A stretch of 36,200 nucleotides of DNA, from assembly GCA_028684915.1 (NCBI GenBank), contig JAQUEZ010000050.1:1-36200 (forward strand), in the 5' to 3' direction. The notes beneath the pieces are model-generated. The model saw nothing but the letters and a program-made list of their open reading frames with translations. It was not told the DNA's origin and ran no database searches. A program made the translations under genes and the position numbers. The first letter of the stretch is position 1. Each line of letters opens with the position of its first letter. Of this stretch, positions 8,585-17,708 are shown in pieces. The stretch comes from Desulfobulbus sp. Lineage in GTDB: Bacteria; Desulfobacterota; Desulfobulbia; Desulfobulbales; Desulfobulbaceae.

Positions 8585-9460
8585 TTAGAGGTCCGCGCAT
8601 ATTTTGAGCAGATGCTCACGGAAAGATTTGCCCAGTTTCTGATGGCTGAGGGCAAAGTCAACGATCGCTTTCAAATAGCCAAGTTTATCCCCGGCGTCGT
8701 AGCGCTTGCCGACAAACTCATAGGCATACATGGAACGCTTGTTAGACAGGGCCAACAGCGCGTCGGTGAGCTGAATCTCACCGCCGTGGCCGGGGGTGGT
8801 TTTTTCGAGCAAATCAAAGATATCCGGCATCAACAAATAGCGGCCGATAATAGCCATGTCGGAGTTACAGGTACCGGGAGCGGGCTTTTCCACCATCCGG
8901 TCGACCTTATAGGTTCTTTCCTGGTCAGTGGCTAGCCCTTCAACAATACCATACTGGTGGGTTTCTTCCATCGGCACCCGCTGCACCGCAACAATCGACT
9001 CTCCCACCTGCTCGTACAAATCAATCATCTGCTTGCAGCAGGCGGTCTTACTCATGACGAGATCGTCGCCCAAGAGCACCATAAACGGTTCATCGCCGAT
9101 AACGTTGCGAGCCATCCAGATGGCGTGTCCCAAACCAAGCGGCTCTTTCTGACGAACCGAAATGACATCGATCAGGTTGGAAATATTATTGAGTTCTTCG
9201 CGCAACTGAACTTTATTGCGGTCCTTGAGCACGGTATCAAGCTGGAAATCATAATCAAAATGGTTTTCAATCGCCGACTTACCCGCACTGGTCACCAGGA
9301 TGATCTGCTCGATACCCGAGGCAACGGCCTCTTCGACAATGTATTGAATGGTCGGACGGTCAACAATGGTCAGCATCTCTTTGGGGATGGCCTTGGTTGC
9401 CGGAAGAAAACGTGTCCCCATTCCCGCCACCGGAATGACGGCTTTTCTGATTGCTTTCAT
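8585..9460 (-). CDS. galU: UTP-glucose-1-phosphate uridylyltransferase
   Basis: GalU makes UDP-glucose from UTP and glucose-1-phosphate for cell-envelope polysaccharides and sugar metabolism. The 291-residue sequence starts MKAIRKAVIPVAGMGTRFLP, which contains the nucleotide-binding G-x-G-T-R-F-LP loop and is followed by ATKAIPKEMLTIVDRPTIQY. GLGHAI and LLGDD, with its metal-binding aspartate, follow. The ATG is preceded by GAGGA. It is the first gene of the galU-priA pair and is divergent from hrpA across a 235-nt gap. Confidence 0.97.
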   Translation of the reverse strand: MKAIRKAVIPVAGMGTRFLPATKAIPKEMLTIVDRPTIQYIVEEAVASGIEQIILVTSAGKSAIENHFDYDFQLDTVLKDRNKVQLREELNNISNLIDVISVRQKEPLGLGHAIWMARNVIGDEPFMVLLGDDLVMSKTACCKQMIDLYEQVGESIVAVQRVPMEETHQYGIVEGLATDQERTYKVDRMVEKPAPGTCNSDMAIIGRYLLMPDIFDLLEKTTPGHGGEIQLTDALLALSNKRSMYAYEFVGKRYDAGDKLGYLKAIVDFALSHQKLGKSFREHLLKICADL

Positions 9461-9695
9461 ACAGTCCTCGTTCTACGAAGTTCGTTCTCTGTTGGAAAAA
9501 AACCGCGCAAACAGAACCCTTTTGCCCGTTTTTATTGCCTCAACCGCCAAGCTTTGGTATCAAGGGCTTCCCCGAGTACACGACTTTGCAGTCCTATCGG
9601 CAAAAAGAGCAGACAAAAAAAGCCTTGATGGCACGGCCGACTTGCTCATTGTACCCCGAAGCCCTCGACATACTCAAGAAAATTTCTTTAATTTC

Positions 9696-12600
9696 ATGTA
9701 TCTTTCTTATCCGCCCGAACTGCCGGTCAGCGAACAGCGCGACCTGATCGTCTCGACCATTGCTGCCCACCAGGTGCTGATTATCATCGGTGACACCGGC
9801 TCCGGCAAGACCACCCAACTGCCGAAAATGTGCCTGGATGCGGGACGGGGGTTGACCGGCCTGATCGGCTGCACCCAACCGCGTAGGATCGCCGCCCTTT
9901 CGGTGGCGGAGCGGGTGGCCGAGGAGGTCCGGGCAGCGGACAAGGTCGGCTACAAGATTCGTTTCCACGACAAGACATCCAAAGACACCCTGATCAAATT
10001 TATGACCGATGGTGTGCTATTGGCCGAGACCCGTCAGGACCCGCAGCTGCAGCAGTATGATACACTCATCGTCGATGAGGCCCATGAGCGCAGTCTCAAT
10101 ATCGATTTTCTCTTGGGCTACCTCAAAAATCTGCTGCCGACCAGGCCGGATTTAAAGCTGATCATCTCCTCGGCCACTATTGATGCGGAAAAGTTCAGCC
10201 GTCATTTTAACCAGGCACCGGTGATCTCGGTTTCCGGACGCACCTATCCCATCACCACCAAATACCAGGAAACTTCGGAGGAGGAGGAAGAGTCCTATGT
10301 AGATCAGGCCATTGCCACGGTCGAGGAACTCGCCACCCTGCCCCAAGGCGGCGACATCCTCGTCTTCATGCCCACCGAGCGCGACATTGCCGACACCCTG
10401 GATGGCCTGCAATCGTTCAGCGATTCTCATCTGCTGCTCCCTCTTTTTGGACGCTTGCCCGCAGCAGACCAACGGAAAATATTCCGCCCATCGCCCAAAC
10501 GGAAAATCATTGTCGCCACCAATGTGGCGGAAACCTCGGTCACCGTACCCGGAATCCGTTACGTGGTCGATACCGGCCTGGCCCGCATTGCCCGTTATAG
10601 TCCGCGTACCGGGACCACCAGCCTCAAGGTCAGTCGCATCTCCCAGGCCAGCTGCGAACAGCGACGTGGCCGCTGCGGCCGAACCGGACCAGGCACCTGT
10701 ATCCGCCTCTACAGTGAGGAAGATTTTCTTGCCCGCGAGCCCTTTACCCTGCCCGAGATTCAGCGAGCCAACCTGGCCGAAGTCATCCTCCAGATGATCA
10801 ATCTCAAGCTGGGCGATCCGGCCCGCTTTCCTTTTATCGATGCTCCGCCATCCACAGCCATCCGCGAAGGCTATAAACTGCTCAAAGAGCTCGGTGCCAC
10901 GGTCGGTGACCAGCGACTTACCGCCAACGGCCGACTCATGGCCCGACTGCCACTTGATCCCCGCATCTCGCGCATCATCATCGAGGGCATGGGGCTTGGT
11001 GCCGGTCCTGAGGTGACCATCCTCGCCGCCGCCCTCTCGATCCAAGATCCCCGGGTGCGCCCGCCGGACAAGGAACACAAAGCCGACGAGGTTCACCGCC
11101 AGTTTGTCGATAAAAAATCGGATTTTCTCACTTTGCTCAATATCTGGAACGGATTTTTTGTCCCTGGCGAAGAGCCCCCTTCAAAATCCAAACTCTCCCG
11201 TTTCTGCAAGGCCAACTTCCTCTCCTGGCAGCGGATGCGCGAATGGATGGATGTGCATGAGCAGATCACCCGCCTGCTCCGCGACACCAAAGGCTTGCGC
11301 GAACCGCAGGCAGCGGCTGGCTATGATGCGATCCATATTGCCCTGACCAGTGGATTTCTCCGTAACATCTGCCTGAAAAAAGAGAAAAACGTTTATCTGG
11401 CCTCCGGCAACCGAGAGGTGGTGCTCTTTCCCGGTTCCGGCCTCTACAATAAAGGTCCGCAGTGGGCGGTGGCCAGTGAGTTCGTCGAAACCACCCAGCT
11501 CTTTGCCCGCGGCGTGGCCGCCATTGAGGTCGATTGGCTGGAACGACTCGGCGGCAGTCTCTGTAAACGATCCTGGTCCGATCCCCACTGGGAGAAACGC
11601 AGCGGTAAGGTGATTGCCTTTGAACGGATCACCCTGTTTGGGCTCACCATCGTTGCAGAGCGCAAGGTGGAATACGGCCGGATCAACGAGACAACTCTGG
11701 CCGAGGCACGGGAAATTTTTATCCGCCAAGCCCTGATAGAACACCAGCTGGGCGGCAACTATGCATTTCTTATCCACAATCAAGAACTGGTGGAAAATTT
11801 CCAGGAGATGGAGGAACGATTCCGCCGCCGCAATATCCTGGTGGATGAGGAAATTCTCTACGGATTCTACGATTCCCGGCTCGGCAAGGTCTACGACCGG
11901 TTTACTTTGAACCGCTTTTTGCGCAGTAAGAAAAACGACCAGTTTCTCCGCATGAGCGAGGAGGATATCTGCCTAGCCGTGCCCGATGCCGAAGAATTGT
12001 ACCGCTTTCCGGCGGCCATCCGCTCAAGTGAATTCGAACTTGAGCTCAGTTATCTCTTTGCCCCCGGAAACCCTGCCGACGGGGTCACCGTCCGAATCCC
12101 GCAGAATCTTGCAGGCCATCTCAACCCTCAGGTCTTTGAATGGCTGGTACCGGGCCTGCTGCCGGATAAACTGCTCCTCCTCTGCAAACGCTTGCCCAAA
12201 CAGCTACGGCGACGCCTGGTTCCCCTGCCCGATGCAGTGGACCGAATCATGGATACGCTCGACCTCTACAGCGGCTCGCTGTACCAAGAGCTGGAGCGGG
12301 TTTTGCTACGCAGCTATCAGTTACGGGTGGAGCGCAGTGACTGGCAGGTCGATACCCTGCCCCTGCATCTGCGCATGCGCTTTGTGCTTGTGGATGAACA
12401 GGGCAAGACGATTGCAGACAGCCGCTCCTTTGACGAACTCAGCCGGCTCCAGCAGCAGATCGCGCCCGCGCCATCCGCCCCTCTTGCCACAGCCTTGCCC
12501 CAAAAACAGGCAATCACCGCCCAAGATCTTGATCACATCGAACCCAGGTTGCCGCTCAGCGATGCCCAGGGGCGAGTAATCGGTCTATATTTTCCGGCTC

Positions 12601-13427
12601 TCGACATTGATGAGCGGCAAAATACGCTGTTTCTCCACTACGTCGAGGATGAACAAAAGAGTATCGACTCCATTCGTCTTGGCCTGCAGTTTCTCTACGG
12701 CCTGGAATTCTCTAAGGAAATGAGCAGTCTGCGTAAATTGTGTAAAAGCTCACTCACCAGCCATTCGGCCTCCTGGCTCAGTTTGGGCACCAGGGCTTCG
12801 GCCACCGTCCTCCGCACCGATCTGTTGGCCTTTCTCCTTGATGGTGTTTTGGGTACCAGCGGCCATTTGCCCAGTTTGACTGAATTTCAACAAAACGTTG
12901 TCAGGGTGGGTCACCAGGGACTCCTGCGCACGGCCACCGAACTGCTTGAGCTGCTCCACCAAACCCTGCAGCAACGACGGGCGGTCTATCAGAAGATCAA
13001 CGACTGGAAGACGCGGGCCCGGGCCAACCGCAGTTTCCAAGAGAGCCGTTTCCAGGAGTACCTCGACTGCCTGGAGCAGATCGTGCCGACACACTTTCTT
13101 TGCACCCTGCGCCCGGAGGAACTCAAGCATAAACCGCGCTACCTCCAGGCTCTGTCCCTGCGGATCGAACGGGCCGAGCACGCGCCGCTCAAAGACGACA
13201 AAAAAGCAGAGCGGCTTGCCAAACCCTTGGCCCGATTACAACAGATGGCCCATTTCAAACGCCCCACCCAGCCCTGCCACATCTGCCAGCAGGAGTACCT
13301 CGAGTTGCTTGAGGAATTCCGCGTTTCCATCTTTGCCCCGGAACTGGGCACGGCTCAACCGGTTTCAGAGCAGCGCTTGCTGCAGAAATGGCAGGAGGTG
13401 GAAAATATCTGTCGTCGGGTGGAATAA
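9696..13427 (+). CDS. hrpA: ATP-dependent RNA helicase HrpA (DEAH-box)
   Basis: HrpA is a large DEAH/RHA RNA helicase implicated in mRNA processing and rescue of stalled ribosomes. The chosen ATG gives 1243 residues, close to the roughly 1300 of E. coli HrpA. The motifs are GDTGSGKTT (32-40), DEAHERS (127-133), SAT, and the motif VI form QRRGRCGRTGPG. HA2/OB-fold regions and a long C-terminal DUF3418-type region follow. The reading frame stays open for 116 codons upstream, but that stretch lies antisense to galU and through the spacer, and the family begins close to ELPVSEQRDLI. Alternative starts just upstream cannot be excluded because the Shine-Dalgarno sequence is weak. Confidence 0.95.
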   Translation: MYLSYPPELPVSEQRDLIVSTIAAHQVLIIIGDTGSGKTTQLPKMCLDAGRGLTGLIGCTQPRRIAALSVAERVAEEVRAADKVGYKIRFHDKTSKDTLIKFMTDGVLLAETRQDPQLQQYDTLIVDEAHERSLNIDFLLGYLKNLLPTRPDLKLIISSATIDAEKFSRHFNQAPVISVSGRTYPITTKYQETSEEEEESYVDQAIATVEELATLPQGGDILVFMPTERDIADTLDGLQSFSDSHLLLPLFGRLPAADQRKIFRPSPKRKIIVATNVAETSVTVPGIRYVVDTGLARIARYSPRTGTTSLKVSRISQASCEQRRGRCGRTGPGTCIRLYSEEDFLAREPFTLPEIQRANLAEVILQMINLKLGDPARFPFIDAPPSTAIREGYKLLKELGATVGDQRLTANGRLMARLPLDPRISRIIIEGMGLGAGPEVTILAAALSIQDPRVRPPDKEHKADEVHRQFVDKKSDFLTLLNIWNGFFVPGEEPPSKSKLSRFCKANFLSWQRMREWMDVHEQITRLLRDTKGLREPQAAAGYDAIHIALTSGFLRNICLKKEKNVYLASGNREVVLFPGSGLYNKGPQWAVASEFVETTQLFARGVAAIEVDWLERLGGSLCKRSWSDPHWEKRSGKVIAFERITLFGLTIVAERKVEYGRINETTLAEAREIFIRQALIEHQLGGNYAFLIHNQELVENFQEMEERFRRRNILVDEEILYGFYDSRLGKVYDRFTLNRFLRSKKNDQFLRMSEEDICLAVPDAEELYRFPAAIRSSEFELELSYLFAPGNPADGVTVRIPQNLAGHLNPQVFEWLVPGLLPDKLLLLCKRLPKQLRRRLVPLPDAVDRIMDTLDLYSGSLYQELERVLLRSYQLRVERSDWQVDTLPLHLRMRFVLVDEQGKTIADSRSFDELSRLQQQIAPAPSAPLATALPQKQAITAQDLDHIEPRLPLSDAQGRVIGLYFPALDIDERQNTLFLHYVEDEQKSIDSIRLGLQFLYGLEFSKEMSSLRKLCKSSLTSHSASWLSLGTRASATVLRTDLLAFLLDGVLGTSGHLPSLTEFQQNVVRVGHQGLLRTATELLELLHQTLQQRRAVYQKINDWKTRARANRSFQESRFQEYLDCLEQIVPTHFLCTLRPEELKHKPRYLQALSLRIERAEHAPLKDDKKAERLAKPLARLQQMAHFKRPTQPCHICQQEYLELLEEFRVSIFAPELGTAQPVSEQRLLQKWQEVENICRRVE

Positions 13428-13467
13428 GGGCCAACAAGGCTGAGATACGGTTGCACTTTTTCCTGTC

Positions 13468-13488
13468 CTCCTCTAAAGTTGAGAGGAG
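13468..13488. other. Short hairpin between hrpA and the next gene
   Basis: CTCCTCT and AGAGGAG form a perfect 7-bp stem with a 7-nt loop, 40 nt after the hrpA stop. No T-run follows, so it is not a standard terminator; it could be an RNA processing or stability element. Confidence 0.35.
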
Positions 13489-13543
13489 AAAGAAATGATA
13501 ACCGACTATGCATACTCACCTTAACTCCCAGGAGGTGCGTGCC

Positions 13544-13810
13544 ATGGAAACGACCACCATTACCTATCAGGCCATCCGTGATCTTGCCTTTTTTCAGGAG
13601 CAGTATGATCGGCTGACCCACGAAATTCAGCAGGCCCGAGTGCAACTGACAAGCAGCCCTCCACTGCCAGCAGATGACCCACGTGCCAGCAAACGCGAGG
13701 AATGGCGTTCCTGGCTACAGCTGCAGATCAAAAGCAAGTGCAGGGAACGGGATTCATTTGTGCAGGCTGTCTCCGGCAAGGGATTTCAAATCATCGACCT
13801 GCCAGAGTAG
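13544..13810 (+). CDS. Small hypothetical protein (88 aa)
   Basis: The start is the ATG at 13544, which follows AGGAGG at an 8-nt spacing; an in-frame ATG at 13508 has no such site. The 88-residue protein begins METTTITYQAIRDLAFF and is soluble and charged. Residues 15-33 (FFQEQYDRLTHEIQQARVQ) look like a short coiled coil, and a basic REEWRSWLQLQIKSKCRER helix follows. I do not recognise a family. It sits between hrpA and the secreted M15-type protein, both on the same strand, and may be co-transcribed with either. Confidence 0.6.
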   Translation: METTTITYQAIRDLAFFQEQYDRLTHEIQQARVQLTSSPPLPADDPRASKREEWRSWLQLQIKSKCRERDSFVQAVSGKGFQIIDLPE

Positions 13811-13867
13811 GTTCTCTCGATTACCTCTTTTTATTTCCCTTCAACCATTAGGCACAACTGGCTCATC

Positions 13868-14791
13868 ATGCGTTCTTTCTTTGCCGTATCCATGGCTGTT
13901 TGCATCCTGTTTTTTGCGACAACAACCAACGCCGCATCACCCCAGAACCGATTTTTCATTATGGGCAGCGGCACCATGCACTTGAAAAATTATCGGAACA
14001 ACCGGGAAGCCACGGTCCATCTGCTCAACACGGATGGTTCGCTCAACGAAGAGGGTTTCAACACCGTAGACTGGATTTTTGCTTATCCGAGCAAAGAGAA
14101 GGGCGAACACATCTCCCCGAGGCTGCTCTTTATGCTCAACTATTTCAGCGAGCATATGGCACCGGGTAAGACCATCAATATCGAATCCGCCTATCGCAGT
14201 CCGGAGTACAACGATAAGATCCGGGCCATGGGCAACAATGCCGCCCGCACCAGTACCCACATGGACGGCCTGGCCCTTGATTTCTGGCTCGAAGGGGTGG
14301 AGGGGAAAAAACTGTGGGAGACGATTAAGGCGCGCAACTGCGGAGGTATCGGTCATTACGGCGGCAAAACCGTGCATTTCGATGCGGCCAGACCCCGTTT
14401 CTGGGAGGCTGCCACCTCCGGCACCCGCAGTCCAGAGCCGGATGAGAACCGCCACCTCTACCTCGCAACCGATTACGACCGCTATGCTCCAGCGGAGAAG
14501 GTACGGCTTTCGCTCTCCAGCCTGAGCAGTTTTGCATTCGGGGTACAGCCCAGCGTCGCCCTGTTCCGTTCGGGCACCCGCGAGCAGAGTCTTGCCAGCC
14601 TGCCCCTTGAACAAGCCGGGGAGACCACCTGCCTGATGCTCGGCACGCGTAAGGCCTCCCGTTTCCTCACCGCAACCCTGCCCTCGAATTTGCCGCCCGG
14701 CCGTTATCAACTCAAGCTTTCCTTCTGCAACCGGCCCTTTGCCCGCATGCCTGAGGATACGTTTTCCAACCCGATTGAAATCCGCCGCTGA
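13868..14791 (+). CDS. Secreted M15-type (DUF882/YcbK-like) peptidase domain protein
   Basis: The 307-residue protein has an N-terminal signal peptide (about residues 1-23, ending TNAA). The middle domain matches DUF882/peptidase M15_2: SAYRSPEYN (107-115), then THMDGLALD with candidate zinc ligands His131 and Asp138, and GHYGGKTVHFD with His170. Members act on cell-wall peptides or, like YcbK, have an undefined envelope role. The last 130 residues look like a beta-rich domain (YAPAEKVRLSLSSLSSFAFG) that I cannot name. It converges with the phosphatase gene, with 7 nt between the two stops and no evident terminator. Confidence 0.85.
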   Translation: MRSFFAVSMAVCILFFATTTNAASPQNRFFIMGSGTMHLKNYRNNREATVHLLNTDGSLNEEGFNTVDWIFAYPSKEKGEHISPRLLFMLNYFSEHMAPGKTINIESAYRSPEYNDKIRAMGNNAARTSTHMDGLALDFWLEGVEGKKLWETIKARNCGGIGHYGGKTVHFDAARPRFWEAATSGTRSPEPDENRHLYLATDYDRYAPAEKVRLSLSSLSSFAFGVQPSVALFRSGTREQSLASLPLEQAGETTCLMLGTRKASRFLTATLPSNLPPGRYQLKLSFCNRPFARMPEDTFSNPIEIRR

Positions 14792-14798
14792 GCGTATC

Positions 14799-15989
14799 CT
14801 AAAGAAAGCGCACCGAGGTCGAATTAAAGTATTTCTCCTCCAGCAGAGAAACGATACGACGAACAATATTGCGCCGTAGATCAAGCTCCTGGGGCGTGTT
14901 GGGATCCTGATGCGCCTCATTGATGCGGGTACCGACGATAAAATGGATAATATCGCTGCCCAGCATGAGCCGGATGATATCCCCGGCCGGATTGGCCGGC
15001 AGTCGTCCCAGGATGAAATCGGAGGCCAAGATTTGCGCCACATGGGCCAGGGTCAGCGAACCCTCGGTGATCAGATCGATCCCCTCCATCTTGGCCGGTG
15101 GCGGCATGCCGGTGTTGACCTGGGTGAGATCAACAGTGGCCGGACGCTGGAGGATGCGACCGATGATGGTGGCGGTGGTTCCGCCGCAGATAATTTTCCG
15201 CCCTGGGAAACTGGTTGCCGCCTGGGCCAGTTCAAAATCCCGTTGGGGGACAAAGGGGGGCCCGGTCATGATGAGCAGCTGCCGCGGCACCCGAAAATGA
15301 ACCACCGCACAGCTGATGTCGTCACGGGCATGGCCACGATCGTTGATCAGGGCCTGGTCCATCAGGGCCGCGGTCAACCGGCGCGAGGATATTTTCGGGT
15401 TTTTCTTGATCACCCCACGGGCAAAAGCCACCGCCTCTTCCTGGGTCCAGCCAAAGGGCATATCCTGCCGCCCCATGCCCGATTGACTGATTCCGTCTGA
15501 AAAACAAATCAGGCGATCACCGATCTGCAGCCTAGTCCGACCGTGATAGATCAAACGGTCTTGCCATCGCTCTAATCTGATCACCGAGCGGTGCAACTCG
15601 ATCTCTTCCGTGCCCCTCAGCAGCACCAGCGGCGGATTGCCGTGCTCAATAAAACGAAGCGTCCCGCTCTCATCCAAATCGATCAAGGTAAAGGTGGAAT
15701 AACTGATCTTGCGCACCTCGCAGATCGGCAACGTATCCATGATCGAACGTGCCCAGATGCGGGTATCGGCACAGGTGGAGGCGAATTTGAGGGCCATGGA
15801 GGCGGTGAGGTTGGCCAGCACCGAGGCCTTGACTCCGGAGCCCAGGCCATCGGAAAGCACGGCCAAAACCCGTCCCTCTTCCTTGATTCGATGGGAGTGG
15901 AAGACATCGCCGCAGATTGACTGGTTCTGCTTGCAGCGCAGGGCGTGGTCCAGATCGATAAAGGCTGTTTCAGTCACCACTTGCCCCAT
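14799..15989 (-). CDS. SpoIIE/PP2C-family protein phosphatase linked to sensory hydrogenase
   Basis: The start is the ATG at 15989, with AGGA 5 nt upstream. A TTG at 16028 has no such site. This start lies inside the 3' end of hydS (20-nt overlap), which indicates translational coupling. The 396-residue protein has an N-terminal PP2C fold with metal-binding aspartates in SICGDVFHSHRI, VLAVLSDGLGSGVKAS and HARDDISCAV, as in SpoIIE and RsbU. These enzymes dephosphorylate serine or threonine on partner proteins such as anti-anti-sigma factors. A C-terminal domain of about 160 residues (from GRKIICGGTTATI through MEGIDLITEGSLTL) is outside the catalytic fold and unassigned. The context makes it the likely output of the H2 sensor; its substrate is not in the window. 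Confidence 0.9.
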   Translation of the reverse strand: MGQVVTETAFIDLDHALRCKQNQSICGDVFHSHRIKEEGRVLAVLSDGLGSGVKASVLANLTASMALKFASTCADTRIWARSIMDTLPICEVRKISYSTFTLIDLDESGTLRFIEHGNPPLVLLRGTEEIELHRSVIRLERWQDRLIYHGRTRLQIGDRLICFSDGISQSGMGRQDMPFGWTQEEAVAFARGVIKKNPKISSRRLTAALMDQALINDRGHARDDISCAVVHFRVPRQLLIMTGPPFVPQRDFELAQAATSFPGRKIICGGTTATIIGRILQRPATVDLTQVNTGMPPPAKMEGIDLITEGSLTLAHVAQILASDFILGRLPANPAGDIIRLMLGSDIIHFIVGTRINEAHQDPNTPQELDLRRNIVRRIVSLLEEKYFNSTSVRFL

Positions 15990-17706
15990 CGCCTTCCTCG
16001 TCGATCTTGTGGGGAGAGAAAGACTCAATGATGGTGTTAAGGGTTACCTCTGATTCCGCAGCATTTTCACCGAGCAAATAGGCGATTTTCTGCACGGTGG
16101 CCAGGTTTTTTTGAATCACCTCGCGAGCACGACGGATCACTTGCTCCTTTTGCACCGAAGGGCGGGTGATATCCTGGAGAATCGCACCGACTACCGAGTG
16201 AGGATCGATGGTGAAGATGGAAAGGTGAAGGATGGTGTCCAGGAAACGAATATCCCGATCAAGGATATCCATGTCGTTTTTAAGCACATGGGCAAAGAGA
16301 TGGTGAAAAGGTAACAACATATCCAGGGAAAGCCCTTCCAATTCAGTGGTCGAACCGGCCGGATACTGCTGGTTGACGATGTCGACAAAAGCATTGTTGC
16401 ACTCAAGGATGTTAAGATCGCCATCCACAATCACGACAGCCGAGGGCATCTTATGGATGAGCACATTGGCCTTTTTAAAGGCCAACTGCCGCATCCAGGA
16501 AACGCACATGGAGCGCTCGGCCCGCTTAGCGACCAGTGCCCTGCCGAACTCGCGGCAGGAATCATAGCCGCACCCTCCACAGTTGAGCTCATCTTCTATG
16601 GAGCGCTTGCCAATGGAACGTAGCACCTCGCTGATCTGGGTTTCGCTGGGTGATTCCTGACGCATCGGTAACGATTCGATGGGGCGACGAATGTCAATCA
16701 CCGGCAGGCGCGGGACCTGGGTCTCCTCAGGAAATCGGGCGCTGGAGAGAATCCGATGCCGCTTGACCACGGTGTTGCCTTGGCGGGTCACCTTGGGACC
16801 GTTGATACAGCCGCCCTCGCAGGCCAGCAGTTCAAGAAAAAGCCCCTGGCTACTCATTTCCTCCAGACCATCCAGGGCATTTTCAACTGCCTCCAACCCG
16901 GAAAAACTCATAAACGAGCCGTCATCCACGCTGCAATGCGCCCGGATCCCGGCGATCATGCCCCCATCCACCGGATACAACACCCCTTCCTCGGCCGCCT
17001 CGGGTTCAAACCGGTCTGCTTCCGTTGGCATCAATGACCTGGGATCAATGCGCTCTGCACCGAGCCAAATGCGCAGATCTTCGAAGGTGAGTGCCAGGTC
17101 GAGCAGATCCGGGTGTTCATCGGCCTCGACCTTCTTGGCGATGCAGGGGCCGATAAAGACCACGCTGATATTGTCGCCGAACTGGTTGCGCAGCATCCGA
17201 CAGTGGGCCAAAAGCGGCGACAGCAAACCGGTGACTGCGCCAACCAGATGCGGCTTGTGCTTTTGGATGTAGGCGACCACGCTCGGACAGGCCGAACTGA
17301 GCAGGATGCGGCCTGGTTCCTCAGTCAGCGTTTTCGCCACATGGGCACTGACCTGCTGAGCGCCGAGCGCGGTTTCGGAAACGCCGTCAAAACCAAGTCG
17401 CTTAATGGCCGCCACCATCTGGGTGGCGCTCACGTTGGGAAATTCAGTCATCCAGGAAGGGGCAAGGGAGACGTACACCTGAGAAGGGAGCTTGATCAGC
17501 TGACGGGCGCGGGGCAGGTCATTGCGCACATGCTTGGCAGCGTTGGGACAGATGGAGACGCAGGCCCCACAATAGACACACATCTCGGAGACGATGGTGG
17601 CATAGGCGTCCCGCACTTGGATGGCCTTAACCGGGCACTGACGCACACATTTATAACAGTCCTGGCATTCGTGCTTCTCGGTATAAATGGGTCGGCGTCT
17701 ATCCAT
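15970..17706 (-). CDS. hydS: Sensory-type [FeFe] hydrogenase with C-terminal PAS domain (HydS-like)
   Basis: The 578-residue protein has two N-terminal [4Fe-4S] motifs (Cys 14/17/20/24 and 43/46/49/53). An H-cluster domain follows with all four ligand cysteines: Cys140 in SSACPSVV, Cys188 in IGPCIAKKVEA, and Cys296 and Cys300 in LACEGGCINGP. A further [4Fe-4S] motif (Cys 376/379/384/401) and a PAS domain (about 412-520) complete it. In catalytic enzymes the first site reads TSCCPGW; here the cysteine before the ligand is alanine, so the usual proton-relay cysteine is missing, and MPC is GPC. Such changes and the PAS domain typify group C sensory enzymes, thought to report H2 rather than turn it over quickly. 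The ATG follows GAGGAG. It sits 2 nt after hydE and overlaps the phosphatase gene. Confidence 0.93.
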   Translation of the reverse strand: MDRRRPIYTEKHECQDCYKCVRQCPVKAIQVRDAYATIVSEMCVYCGACVSICPNAAKHVRNDLPRARQLIKLPSQVYVSLAPSWMTEFPNVSATQMVAAIKRLGFDGVSETALGAQQVSAHVAKTLTEEPGRILLSSACPSVVAYIQKHKPHLVGAVTGLLSPLLAHCRMLRNQFGDNISVVFIGPCIAKKVEADEHPDLLDLALTFEDLRIWLGAERIDPRSLMPTEADRFEPEAAEEGVLYPVDGGMIAGIRAHCSVDDGSFMSFSGLEAVENALDGLEEMSSQGLFLELLACEGGCINGPKVTRQGNTVVKRHRILSSARFPEETQVPRLPVIDIRRPIESLPMRQESPSETQISEVLRSIGKRSIEDELNCGGCGYDSCREFGRALVAKRAERSMCVSWMRQLAFKKANVLIHKMPSAVVIVDGDLNILECNNAFVDIVNQQYPAGSTTELEGLSLDMLLPFHHLFAHVLKNDMDILDRDIRFLDTILHLSIFTIDPHSVVGAILQDITRPSVQKEQVIRRAREVIQKNLATVQKIAYLLGENAAESEVTLNTIIESFSPHKIDEEGDGASGD

Positions 17707-17708
17707 CG

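Noticed and set aside
8030..8935. Long open frame on the plus strand opposite priA and galU.
   Set aside because: It is antisense to two well-identified genes, lacks a ribosome site and has no recognisable domain.
9348..9695. N-terminal extension of hrpA by 116 codons.
   Set aside because: It overlaps galU in antisense and has no similarity to helicase N termini.
10152..11096. Minus-strand open frame of 314 codons.
   Set aside because: It lies wholly opposite the hrpA helicase motifs; GC-rich codon bias creates such shadows.
13937..15043. Minus-strand open frame of 368 codons across the M15-type gene and phosphatase end.
   Set aside because: It spans two real genes in other frames and has no domain.
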